Below are positions 32,095 through 43,689 of a stretch of DNA of 62,939 nt, in pieces (the first letter of the stretch is position 1; each line of letters begins with the position of its first letter). The stretch lies in contig MU859265.1 in the NCBI GenBank assembly GCA_033297205.1, positions 1 through 62,939 of the forward strand. The letters run 5' to 3'. A program made the position numbers and the translations under genes. The notes under the pieces were generated by a model. That model was not told the origin of the DNA. It searched no databases and was given only the letters and a program-made list of their open reading frames with translations. This DNA is from Pseudoneurospora amorphoporcata (taxonomy: Eukaryota; Ascomycota; Sordariomycetes; Sordariales; Sordariaceae).

Positions 32095-33810
32095 TCACGA
32101 CTCTTGGTTGTCAGTAAGGTTGGTGGACTTTAGCGCATCCGTGACACCTTCAATAGCCTTATTGGCCGCGTTGGCAATACCCTCGCGGATGCCATGCTGC
32201 TCTTTTTGCGCATCGGCGTGCTTATCAGCCTCTGCGCTTATCCTCGTCAGCTCGGCAACGAAGCTCTGACCCCACCACGCACTGGTGTACTTGAAGACAT
32301 AGCGTTCGAGCTTGCGATAGTTGGTCTCGCGCTGTTCGGGGCTCATGGTAACGGCGTCGTGGATCGCGTTGGCAAGCTCCTCTGTGTTCCAAGGGTTGAC
32401 GATCAAACTTCCGTTCAAGCTTTGGGCAGCGCCAGTGAACTCGGACAGAATCATGACGCCGTGATTCTCACGCTGCGTGGCAATGTACTCGTATGAGACG
32501 AGGTTCATGCCATCACGAGTGGAGCTGACCAAGCAGACATCACTGACAGCGTAGAGAGCAGTGAGCTCATCGAAGGAGACGGATTGGTGGAGGAAGTGGA
32601 TGGGCATGAACTCGACAGTGCCGAATTTGCCGTTGATACGGCCGACAAGCTCGTTAACAACGGCGCGTAGGTTCTGATATTCTTCGACGTCCTGTCGACT
32701 AGGTACGGCAACCTGGACTAGCACGATCTTGCCGATCCACTCGGGATGCTCAGTAAGGAAGACCTCGAGGGCGTGTAGCTTTTGTGGCACGCCCTTGATG
32801 TAATCGAGCCGGTCGACACCAACGATCAGCTTGACACCTTCAAACTTGCGTTTGAGTGTCGCGATACGCTGCTGGACACTCGGCTTCTTGAGGCCTTCGA
32901 CAAACTTCTCAGGATCGATACCGATGGGGAAGGCACCAACACTGACGAATCTGCCATTGTAGTCCACGCCGTTAGGGGTAGTCGGTGTGTGGCTGTTGAA
33001 ACGTTAGTCCAAGCTTGGGGGAGCAGGCGCATCGGGATGGCGACTGTGCCGACTTACAGAATTCTGGAACAGCTGCTCAGGAAGTGCCTAGCGTAGTCGT
33101 ATGTGTGGAAGCCAATCAGGTCGCAGTCAAGGATACCCAACAGAAGTGCTTCCCGGACAGGCAAAATTCGATAGATTTCACTGCTGGGGAAGGGGGTATG
33201 AAGGAAGAAGCCAATCTTGACGTTCTTCTTGGTGTTGCCGATCTCCTCGCGCAGCATTTGGGGAAGCAGCATCAAGTGGTAATCGTGGACCCAGACCATA
33301 TCTCCGTCCTGTACATCCTTGATAACCTCCTTTGCGAACAAGCGGTTGACCTCGCGGTAAGCAGCCCAGGCGGACTCGTCGAAGGTGATCTCACCAGGGT
33401 GGTAGTGGAAGAGGGGCCAAAGGATGGAGTCTGTGGAGGGGTACTGATGTCAGACAAAGAGCGGACAACAGAGACTGACGCCAGCTGCCACTGCTACACT
33501 TACTCGCAAAACCGTTGTAATGACGATCAGCCAGCTCATCGTCAATGAACACGGGAATGGCGTCGTATTCCTCCTTCAGGCGCTGCTTCATGCTGGCGGC
33601 TTCGGACTCGGGAACTTCCAAGCCCGGCCATCCGTACCACTGGAACTTTGTAGTCTTGGCCAGGCCGCTCAAGCCAGTGACGAGACCGCCAGAGGACATG
33701 GAGAAAGTGTATTGGCCGTCATCGGAGCGCTTGATGGTGATGGGAAGACGGTTGGAGATGAGCAGCAAGCGGCCGGAGCCGGTTGATTGTTGGCCGACGA
33801 CACCGGGCAT
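32095..33810 (-). CDS. Alpha,alpha-trehalose-phosphate synthase, TPS1 type
   Basis: This enzyme makes trehalose 6-phosphate from UDP-glucose and glucose 6-phosphate in the cytosol. In fungi it supports stress tolerance and control of glycolytic entry. Segments are 33810-33504, 33430-33058 and 32992-32095 (525 aa, family length). GT20 features are visible: LLISNRLPITIKR and SGGLVTGL at the N terminus, then YGWPGLEVPE, VWVHDYHLMLLPQMLR, GFFLHTPFPSSEIYR and FPIGIDP. The UDP-sugar-binding end carries VDRLDYIKGVPQK and SEFTGAAQSLNG. There is no phosphatase domain, so this is TPS1 rather than TPS2. The last ~45 residues are a polar, probably disordered tail. An AGGGG stress-element-like site lies at 34016-34020, ~205 bp upstream. 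Confidence 0.96.
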
Positions 33811-35357
33811 TGTGACGGTTGTGTTTGTTGTGGTGATGGTTGTTGTTGACGATAATGGATCGGGAGGACCGATGATGCGTTTATGGATGGCGGGGGTGCT
33901 CCAAAATGTCGCCAAAAGTTGGAGCTGGGCGGAACGAGATTTGGGTGCCCTGGCTGTCTGTCGTGAGCTTGTGGAGGGTTCCCTTGATCGAATGCGCAGG
34001 TCCGCGGCGAGAGAGAGGGGATATACGGAGCGTGCGTGTGTATGAACAAGGAGAAGAAGAGGAAATAAAAGAAGAATGACAGGAAAAAAGACGGGACGAG
34101 GTAAGGGAAATGTAGAATATTGAAAGATAGGAAACTTGGAATGGCGGGCCTGAAAGAAGCGAACAATGCAGTACGTCAACCAACCCAGGCCCCGATGGAG
34201 CCCAGCGGACGCGCAGCGCTGTGAGGTGAGAGCTTGGAAGCGGGAGGTGCTAGCGGGGCACTTGTCAGAAGCAGCGGGAAACGCCAAGCAAGCGCAAATG
34301 CAACAATGCCCTGGGTGCGGGCGGGTGGGGCTCATTGGCGGTTGTCAGAGACGGATGGAGTACCTTACGTACCTACCTTACCTAGGTATGGACTCCAAAA
34401 AATGATGATCGGGATCGTGGACCGGCGCAACCACGGCGGCCGGAGGACAAGTTACCTACCGACAGGCACATACCTACTATGTATCAAACAAACTCGGGTT
34501 TAAAGACCAGACAGAGAGAAACACACGACTTGTCCAAACACGCTCTGCATGGCATCACCTGCCAGTTGCTGTCTCTCCTGTGGATTGTCCGACTACCTCC
34601 GAGGTTGACTTTGATTGCATTCCCTTCGACCACCCACTACCTAGGAGACAGTTCCAGGACCTGTCAGCAGCCCCTCTCCCACCCACCACCTTCACTCTCC
34701 GATTTGACGGATCGCTTCCCGGCTTTACACACAACATGTCCCTCATGGCCGCGATTTGGCCGTTTTGACAGGCTCCAGGGGTGACAAATGGCGCACCTCC
34801 TTCATGGTACCGAGTGTGTCATTCATGGAGACGAGATTCTGCACAATTGCGCCGAACCGGAACAGTCTCTCTTTTTCCCTAATCCGAACGTTACATGGGA
34901 AAAGCCCAACACATTGGCAAGGCCGCGATGCCTCATGATGGAAGCTTCTCACAATTTCCTCAAATCGTCCTGCTCCAAATGCCAAGAACGATCCATCAGC
35001 TGTTCGGGCATGACGACACCGAGCAGAAAGTCACTGCCAGGGCAGCAAGGGAGACCACTGCAAAAGCCCATGACCAGAGAGGGGGTCATTCAGGCTGTGA
35101 GCAGCCCCCCTGCAACCACGCTGCAGCGGTGCCCGTTGGTGGATGAGCTCCACTTGCTGTCAGCTTGAACAAAGTCACAAAGTACCCGACCTAGGGTACC
35201 TGTATGTCGTCTCAACCTACCTCATGCGACGCTATTCTCCGACCGGAGTCAAAGACAACCAATCGATCCAGCACGACTTTTGATTAGTGGTTAACCCTAT
35301 TAAACCCTAACCCATCCTTCTATAGTCTATGTTTTTACCTCTCCTCGCCTCTTCACT
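33811..35357. other. Long region upstream of TPS1 and downstream of the P450
   Basis: TPS1 leader and promoter plus P450 3' flank. TACCTACC-type repeats occur near 34364-34387 and telomere-like TTAACCCTATTAAACCCTAA at 35291-35310. The open frames inside lack domain content and I do not call a gene. Confidence 0.5.
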
Positions 35358-37122
35358 CTAAAACTTCCTCGGCGTCAGATACACGTTAAGCGCATCCTTG
35401 TCCCAAAAGTTCAAGATCTTCTGCTTCTTCATCCAGTCGACACTGTCCTCGGCAAGCTTCAAGTCAAAGTTCCAGAGCAGACGAGCCAGGATGATGCGCA
35501 TCTCGAGGTACGCCAGGCTAGAGAGAGAGAGAGAGAGAAAAAGAAGAGGCACAGATCAGCATCTTTGGTTCAGGTCAAACGTCTAAAGAGACGGGGAGGA
35601 AGAAACTCACTTCTTGCCAAGGCAGTTGCGGGCTCCAACGTGGAATGGTTGGAATGCTTCCTTGTGGTCGTTCTCGAACGCCGGGTCGTTGAGCCAGCGT
35701 TCCGGGTGGAAGGTGAACGGGTCCTTAAAGTGTTTGTCGTTGTGGTACATGGCCCATTGGTGGATGGCGACAACGCTCTGCATATCATTGTCAGCTTGGT
35801 TCCGTCACCTCTACCTCTTTGGACTCTCGCGAGACATCGACTTACGTCTTCTGGAATAAAGTGGCCCGCAATGCTGGCTCCCCCCTTGGGCACCACACGT
35901 GGCAAGCCTGTCGGAACAGGGGGGTACATGCGCAGAGCCTCATCCAAGCAGGCCAACAGGTACGGCAGAACGCTGACGCTGGCATAGTCGACCTCGTCCT
36001 CCGAGTTGAAAGAGCTTCGGATCTCCTCGGTCAGTTTCTTCAGGGCAACCGGGCTTGTCGCCAACAGGAATGTAGCGCCCGCCAGCAGGGTCGCCGTCGT
36101 CTCTGATCCGCCGATGATGAGAATGGCGCTGTTCGCTTGCAGCTTGTCGAGCGTGAGCCCCCACTCATCCTTGCGCTTCAGTAAACCTTGGACGAGATCC
36201 GCCCGATCCTGACCCATTTCCATACGTCTGCGCAACTTGTCCTTGGCGTTCTCCGTGTGCTTTTCATGCTCCTCCATGAGACTCTTGGGGGCAAGCGCAA
36301 GCATGAGCTTCGTCAGGGGCGGGTAATGCGACATGACCTGGAAAATTGTGCCAGCACTAGCCATCTTGAACAGGTTCTTCACCCAGGGATGGTATTCAGA
36401 CTTTTCAAGACATCCAAAACTGTTTCGCCGTTAGTTGCTGACTGCTAAACGTAGGACGAGGAGATCGTACCCTTCACCAAAAGCCAAATCTCCAATAACA
36501 TCAAAGGTGGTAAAGTTGTACCAGGCCGCGATGTCCACCACCTTCTTGCCGTTGTCGCCGTGCTCTTTGAGCCTCTGCATCAACAAGTCGATATATCCTT
36601 TGATGAGCGGCTGTTGATCACGCATGCTGCGGTCGCTGAACCCGTGGGCCATGGTTCGTCTCAACATGCCATGCTCCTCGCGCCCAGCGTTGACGATATC
36701 CGTTGGTACACCCTCGACGGGGCGGTAAAACTTGTCCCACTTCTCAAAGTCGCCGCTGGGACCGGTCCGGTGGCCCATGATGTCCTTCCATGCCTGTGGG
36801 TTGGCGAAAGCCAGCTCGTTCGGGGCCACGCGCACAACATCGCCGTACGTTTTGTGCAATGCCAGCAAGTCAAAGGACAAAGTACCTTTCAGCAACCGTT
36901 GACAGTATCCTAGCCGGGTTGCGCGCATCAACAGCGGGCCAGGATACTTTGCCAAAGGGTGGAAATAAAGGTTATAAATTGCGTATCCGAATACGTAAAG
37001 AAAAGCCTGCACTCTGTGTCAGTGATTGGTTCCTCGTTCAGATTAATTCAGAACGAGCTATAACGTACCGAGGCGATAGCCAGGGCCAACAGGTTTCCGA
37101 AACCCAAGCTTAGGAGCGCCAT
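35358..37122 (-). CDS. Cytochrome P450 monooxygenase (CYP65-like, isotrichodermin C-15 hydroxylase-like)
   Basis: This is a microsomal heme-thiolate monooxygenase; the substrate cannot be read from sequence. Five segments are supported: 37122-37069, 37006-36471, 36419-35846, 35777-35611 and 35517-35358 (496 aa). An N-terminal membrane anchor is visible across the first splice. PLAKYPGP is the proline hinge. The I-helix has GGSETTATLLAG, the K-helix has EALRMYPP (ExxR), followed by PERW. The heme-binding loop FHVGARNCLG has its axial Cys at about residue 440. The segment GEGFGCLEKSEYHPWV and the overall layout resemble CYP65-type enzymes, many of which act in secondary metabolism. No terpene or polyketide synthase is nearby, so this looks like a stand-alone P450. 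The last intron carries a long GA/CT microsatellite as its pyrimidine tract. Confidence 0.92.
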
Positions 37123-38571
37123 CGTTGCTGGCGATCTATGTTGGAGTCGGCAAGGGTAACTAAGTCTTCACGATCCACCGTCTGGTTCAAACACCGTCCG
37201 AAAAAAGGTGAAGAAGACTGGCTTACCCACCATCTTAAAAACGACCAGTCCCCCTTTCCTCGAATTCGCATTTTTTTGCCCAGACAAAAAGCAATAGATT
37301 GTTCCTGAATACCCGCTGCCCAATGAGGCAAAGGACCGTGACGATCCGGCAGGTACGAGTACGAACGCAGCCATTGCACTACAATGCGGATTGCGGAGAC
37401 CACCACGGGCAATTCGGCACAACAAGAGATGAATTTCCCGGTTCAGGGGGTCACATACCTGTTGACACTAAGCACTACATAGTACCGAATGCGAAATAAG
37501 ATCCGAGTCGAAACCCCGAATTATGTTTACACAGCATCGGTAAGGCTACTTACTACTGTACTAGCTTAGCACCAAGCAATTGTCGCTATTTCTAGTTTCC
37601 CGCCTCGTCGGTATCGAGATTTTGTGATATCCATGGCGGAGAACTCTGTCAGAACACAAACCGCGGTCCGGGCCCCCGGCGGCCCGTGCCGGGATGGTGG
37701 ATTACGGAAAGTGGGAGACTCGGGAGGCGTGACAACTACCGGCCATGTCGTCGTTCAGGTTCTGATGCTCGAAGACGATGTAGGTTGAGTAAAAAAATGG
37801 CTAAATGCCTCGACTCGATACGTGCGCTCTTGGAATCCTCGTCGCTTAGTTTGTTATAGCTGATTTGGAATACATATCATAGAATCCGAATACGAGGAGG
37901 TGGGGCTGCTTTGCTTTGCAACTTCCCGCACTGGAAACCTCACTCCGAGAACTTGGGGAAGTTCGTGATATGTAGGTACAGACGGGAAGGAATGAGTAGG
38001 AGGATGCCGGGGGACTGAAAGAGGACTGAAGATTCAGGCCCATCCGAGTTGTCAAATACTGAAAGTCGAAGCTGATGTGTCATGGTCTTGACGGTATTTG
38101 TACAATCTGATGCTGGTTTGTTTGTCAGCTCAGTACGCCTGGTCTACTGGACGAGATCTCTCCTAAATTGTTACGGACTTCTTATAAGCATAGAATGAAT
38201 AGCTGTGTACGGTTTCAAAGGGCATTAGCAAATATCAATATGGCAAATCAAACTTCCAAAACAGCATATGGGAGATAATATACGCCTTGGTAATTGAACA
38301 GAACGCAGTAGGTACTTCGATACAAAAACGCCTGGAAAAGTCGGGCAGAGGCCTCAGGCCAACAAACAATCCAGTATTGGGCTGTATAGGCAAGAAGTAT
38401 CTATAAAGATGGATGCAGGCATGCGCTGTTTGGACCCACATGCCAAGAAGTCTCCCTCTCGTTGGGCTGATAAAAACTCGCGAGGCTCTGGTTTCAATCA
38501 CTTGTAGTAAATCAACAACGAGACGACATCAACCACGCTGCTCCTATTCTAGACTCTCGGAATAATTAGCG
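37123..38571. other. Intergenic ~1.45 kb
   Basis: P450 promoter side and 5' flank of the copia-protease-like gene. A GC-rich patch occurs at about 37660-37695. No gene is supported. Confidence 0.45.
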
Positions 38572-40999
38572 ATGAGTTTTCGCACTCCAGAGACTGCTTC
38601 GTTTCGCCCTAGCTCCCGGTCTGGGAATAGGAGCGAAAACGAGAACGGCGAGGGAAGAGCCAAGGGGGAAGGCGCTGGAGAGAACAAGAGGAAGGAGCCT
38701 TCGAAGCGCCTGTGCTAAGATTGGCTGGTATCCTACGAGTCCAACTTCTCGTAAGTTTCGGGCAATACTATGACAATGAAAATAGACGCATTTACGTACG
38801 CACAACCCAGCTTTGAACGTGGGCTAACTCCTCATCCAGAGTCGCCAAAGACCGCGAATGGTTCACCTCCTACGCAGCCTTTGACTCATACGTGCTGGAC
38901 CACAAGGATGTCCTCATAGAAGTCCTCGGCATCGGCAGCGTCACCCTCCCTGTCAAGCGCAGCACCAGCAACTCTTTCGACGACGACGAGGATCCGACAC
39001 AGAGCACCGGTGAAGTCACGCTTCAACAAGTTCTCCATGTTCCCAAAGCGGGTTGCAACATGGTCTCTAGGCATGACAAGGCTCTGGGACGCCAGGAGCT
39101 GTGGATGTTGCCTGATGAGGAAACTCCTTCCAAGAGGGGCGTCTTTCAACATCAACACAAGCAGAGGACAAAATCAAATAAACCAGATGCAGGTCCCGAC
39201 GCAGACGCGGACGTATGCGTCTACATACTTCCACATAGTGGCTCACTTTGCTTCCTTGACTTGCATCTGGATAGCCCACCGACGGGTTATGCACTGGCGC
39301 CCTCATCTTTCACGGCATACACCGATGGGCATGGCAAGGGATCGCCGAAGGTGATGATAGACACGTGCAGCGGCGACCTGATCCCGCTAACTTGGCCTGA
39401 CCACCAAAGAGAGAGATGGCAAAGGAAGATGGAAGCTGGCGACGACGACTCGTGTGCTTGCATTGCGGCGAATGCCACAGCTACAGCCACTACTTCTGGA
39501 CCAACAATCAAGAACTCCGAGCTGGTGAAAAAGCTCATGGATCAAAGGGCGGGTCTCATCAGTCAGCTGAGAAGGCTGGATGAGCTCATTGATGAGGTGC
39601 AAGGTGTGACTTCAGCCGCAGCGGCAACGGCGAGTGTTAACAATTCCGACGCTACACGGGCTTCGACGAGCACTGCTGCCTCGCTTTCACGCGTGACGCT
39701 ATCGGTGGCAACGGCGAGTCTGAAGATTTCGGACACGACACCTGTCTCTACGAGCACTCCTTCGGTTTCAAAGGTGGTACATCACTCGGAGGTCTTCCAT
39801 GGAGGGGAAGATACCACCCAAAACCCTGATTTGGTTCGCACAACGGTGGATGAAGAGCCAGAGCCAGAGCCAGAGGCTATGGCAGAGGTAGATGCCATGG
39901 AGTGGGAAGAAACCCAGGCAGAGGCGGAGGCCATGGAGTGCGAAGAGTCCACGACAGAGGCAGAGCCCATGGCAGAGGTAGAGGGAGTCGCAGAGGTAGA
40001 AGCAATGGAGGTGGCAAAGGAAGAGGTTATAAAAGAGGAAATGGTGGAAGAAGACACAAACGCAGAGGACGAGGAAGAGGTAAAGAAAGAGGAAACGGTA
40101 GAAGAAGAAGAAGAAGAAGATGAGGCCCAGGGGGAGACCCAGTCAGAGGAAGAGCCAGGAGGAGAACGAGAGGAAGAGGAAGAGGCTATGATAAAGGAAG
40201 ATGCAAAGGCAGAGGAAGAAGTTATGGCAAAGGAAGAGGAAGAGACCAAGAAAGAGGAGAAGACAAAAGAAGAGGAAGAGGTGGGGAAAGAGGCACAGGA
40301 AGAGGTGGAGGAAGAGAAAGAGGAAGAGAAAGAGGAAGAGGAAGAGGAAGAGGAAGAGAAAGAGGAACAGGTAGAGCCAGAGCCGGAGCCGGGGACCAAG
40401 ACAGAGGAGGAGAGAGATCAAAAAGCTGCGTACCATTGGACTTCTGCAGACGCAGCAGAATCCGCACAACGACCTCCACCACCCAGAGTTGAGCACGATA
40501 AAACTCCTGCAGAGTCTAAGAAAAAATGGGTTCCACTTTCGACATTTCCTTCAGAATTCATTGCGACCCGCATAGGGGTAAATACAGCAGCACATTTACC
40601 GTGGATGTATCGGGAGAATACGATGGCAAAATGTGGTCATACGACAGAGTCAAGAAGAATAAACTGTCGGACGAGGAGAAAGCATGGCTCAAGGCTATCT
40701 CCAGGCACAGGCCACACTTCTCACAGTTCTTCGAAAGTCTTGGGTATGCCCCCGACACGGATACATGGAGCCCGGAGAGGGGAGGAGGCAAGGACCGAGC
40801 AAATGCATGTACGCTAGTGAAATGGCTCAGGGCGCACGCTCGTCCTCCGCTTTCTTACGGCGGAGAGGTCATGGTTGATCTCGATGCAGGCGTCCCAAAC
40901 GATCACGGCTTGGCAGCGGCAAAGGAGAGACTCAGGGCACTGAGGATAGCAGGCCGGCAGCGAAGTCCTGAAGCGAGAGAAGAGCTAATATTCATTTAA
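38572..40999 (+). pseudogene. Domesticated copia-type protease-like protein with acidic repeat, broken
   Basis: An ATG at 38572 opens a polar N terminus that meets an in-frame TAA at 38716. Immediately after, the same frame reads DWLVSYESNFS to a canonical GTAAGT donor (38751). It resumes at 38840 with VAKDREWFTSYAAF, then EVLGIGSVTLPVKR and LQQVLHVPKAGCNMVS. This order is that of the copia polyprotein retropepsin region (WxxDSGATxH, GxGxVxIP, LxNVLYVP), but the catalytic DSG is replaced. Similar stand-alone proteins are widespread in fungi. A Ser/Thr-rich linker and then a ~190-residue Glu-rich repeat (39838-40400) follow. Near an A-run at about 40520 the coding pattern jumps frame, continuing as LSDEEKAWLKAISRHRPHF to 40999. 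One stop and one shift suggest decay; a sequencing error is possible. Confidence 0.6.
39838..40400. repeat. Purine-rich coding repeat (GAGGAAGAG-type)
   Basis: Imperfect short repeats of GAGGAAGAG and GCAGAGG give a nearly pure Glu/Lys/Ala tract in the + frame and a Ser/Phe or Leu/Phe tract in antisense frames. Strand purine asymmetry is extreme. This is the kind of sequence that expands and contracts by slippage. Confidence 0.85.
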
Positions 41000-41346
41000 A
41001 AGACGACACTGTACCTGAGAACGGCGGGAATCGACTATAACATCCTGAGCTACACAGATATCCCTGACGCGCCTTGCTGGAGCTGCCGAGACATCTTTGG
41101 CGAGTATTGATGTTGCTCACAATGGTTGAAGATCAACTTGGGCGCCAGGAACGGACTCTAGAAAAGGGGAGGGTGAGTTTTTGAGGACGAGAAAGCAAGA
41201 TTGTATGACGTTAGTGCTGTCAGGGAATCGTTGGAACATTGTTAAACAGAAGACAATCATCTTGTTCACTTGCATGAGGAAGACGCAGCACAGGCTACAC
41301 ACCTCTGTAAAGTTGACACAACTACAAGCGTCGGATGTGCCCATGG

Positions 41347-43132
41347 TTATACTCTAATCATCCCGTTGTGAAGTCTCCATACCCAGGCCCCCAGGACAAT
41401 GGCCACAACGATGAAAGAGAACACATTGGCCCCGCCAAATATGACGGAGTAAAATGTCCAAGCCTGTTCTTCCTTGAACTCCATGACGGTAACCACTATG
41501 GCCCATGGCAATGACCAAAGTAAGTTCGACCACAATGACTGGTAGAGAAACCAGCGAGGAACAGTTGCCAAAAGGATGGACGATAGCTGATAGTTGAGGG
41601 CGTAGAAGATGTAGCACCAGTCGATGTTCTGTCAAACGTCAGTCAGGATTTGGTTTCCCAAAGAGGAGCCTCAAAAGCTACACTCACCTGCCACATCTTC
41701 TTCGTGATGTCAGCGACCCGTTCCGAGTTTGAAATGTAGAACGCGAACTCCTTCATTCCCCACAAAGAGAGAAAGATACAGATAGGAATCTCAACGGCCA
41801 GAGACACAAGAGCCGAGTTGATTGCCGGACGGCTGATTCCTATACAGTCCAAGCCGTTAGCAAGCGGGTCAATCCACAGGATGCAAGGGACACTCACTCT
41901 TGATTTCTTTCCAACTCGCAGCAGGCTTGGACAATCCCTCCTTATTCTTTTTCCAGACTCCCCATTGATGTCCAACGAACGTCAAAGCCGACGTCTCCAA
42001 GGCCTGCACCGGGACCATCACAAGTCCCCACCTAATCGTGTTAAACACTCCCCAGGCCGTCGCATAGTCTGCTCCCAGGCCAATGATCCTATTCACCAAC
42101 CACAAGTAGATCGCATTTCGCACCGCCGACTCCGAAAACGTATAAACCGCCTCTCTTGCCATCAACCAAAATCCTGCCGTCCACCACCAAAGAACCCTCC
42201 CCAACCCTTCACCATCCACACGCTCCTGTTTCCTCACCTTCCTCCTAGCAACCCAAACGAAATACCCTAACCCCACCGCCGCACTCGTCACATCACACGC
42301 CAACCTAATCCCCGCCTGCGCCAGCACCGTCGGCTTAACACCACCCACATGGAACCACGAAAGAAACAACATATCCAACACAATATTCACCGCAAACCCC
42401 ACCGAGCTCACCACCAGCGGCACATCCGGCCAATCCATCGCCCTCGTACAACTCGCCACGGCCGTCTGCACCGCGCTCGTCAGCGCCACCGCCGCCGATA
42501 GGCGGACATAGCCCAGACTCTTCTCCCTGACTTCGGGCGGGACAAACCCGGCCGCGAAGGACTCGGCGGCGGCGATGAAGATGACTGTCATGAGCAGGCC
42601 CATGGCGGTTTGGAAGATGATCAGAGTGTAGGAGAGGGAGAGGCGCGTAGAGAGGGAGTAAGAGGCCGAGTTGCCGATGATTAGCCATGCGATTCGCGGG
42701 AGGCCTTCGTTGAGCACTTCGGCGATGGTGGAGATGTAGATGTAGACGTCGGTGAGGACGACGGAGGAGGAGTCGATCTGGGCGATCCAGAGTTTTGAAA
42801 GGGTCTGGTAGAGGGCCGGGAGGAGGAAGGCAAGGAGGTTGTAGGTTAGGGAACCCCAGTAGCTGGAAAAGCGGGAGTATTAGTCTAGTCGGTGGACGCC
42901 GTGGGAAGGAGGGGTGGATTTAGGATGGGGTAACTTGCGTGTTTCGACTGGGTATGATCTTGCGAAGCCCGGCTTTGGGTGCTGGGTGAGTTGGTGGTTC
43001 ATCGTCGGAATGGCCGTGAGCATGGTAGACTGATGATTCGCCTGGCGAGATGGGCGAGATAGTCTCGTTTTCTACCGGATCTTTTGACGACAACATTCTG
43101 TATCGAGTGTTCCGGTCTGTCACTCGCCACAT
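41347..43132 (-). CDS. MATE-family (multidrug/toxic compound extrusion-like) membrane transporter
   Basis: Segments are 43132-42939, 42862-41898, 41839-41688 and 41628-41347 (530 aa). The N-terminal ~60 residues are polar and cytosolic. About 11-12 hydrophobic segments follow, e.g. SYWGSLTYNLLAFLLPALYQ-like TM1, LIIFQTAMGLLMTVIFIAAA and FSFIVVAIVLGAWVW. Motifs such as SLSYTLIIFQ, VQTAVASCTRAMDW and TAWGVFNTIRWGLVMVPVQALE are characteristic of the fungal MatE-like group. Substrate is unknown; cation-coupled efflux is inferred from family only. The first intron has donor GCAAGT at 42938 (GC-AG class); the others are GT-AG. An alternative start at the second Met (residue 13) is possible. Confidence 0.82.
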
Positions 43133-43689
43133 AAGGTACTGCGCAGTGGCACGGGAGGCAGTGGTGTCTTGATCCCTTTTATATCATGAACAGGTCGTTC
43201 AAAATGGCGGGGGCGAACTACAAAATGTGATGGTTGGGGTACATGAGGGGTACGCCGGTTTCCGGGTGACCTTGTAGGCCTCGCACATAGTGGCGGGCTT
43301 CACGTGTTGTGATGGCGGATAAAGGTTGCATCTCGAACAACTTGCATAACCAACAGTTGCAATGCTAGACCAGAAAGAAGAGGAGGCCAAGAGGTCTGGA
43401 TCACACTCGCAAGTAAACAAACCCCTGAGGTGAGGTGGATGGAGGGGAAGGGTTAGGGTTGTTAGGGCGTTTCTGCTAACATCTTCCAACCACTATGATC
43501 CAGGAAGGGAAAAGATTCCCGACCGCCCCCGCTTCTGGAGTTCCCACACTTTCTCACTTTTACTTGGCACATTTCAGCTAGACTACACCCCCATCGAGGT
43601 CTGAAGACCACAAATTGAGGTCATCCAGTCGTTTCCATCGAGTGTTCAAAGCGCACTTCTCTTTTCTCTTTCCGCTCCCCGCATCAACC
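43133..43689. other. Divergent promoter region of MATE and aspartylglucosaminidase genes
   Basis: Contains GGTTAGGGTTGTTAGGG at 43451-43467 (telomere-like). No gene is seen. Confidence 0.5.

Noticed and set aside
34788..35168. Forward ORF of 126 codons between P450 and TPS1
   Set aside because: No domain, signal peptide or splice evidence; composition unlike the real genes nearby, and most of it is promoter or 3' flank.
39782..40496. Antisense Ser- and Leu/Phe-rich ORFs over the acidic repeat
   Set aside because: They are shadows of the GAGGAAGAG repeat; low-complexity antisense frames stay open by composition alone.
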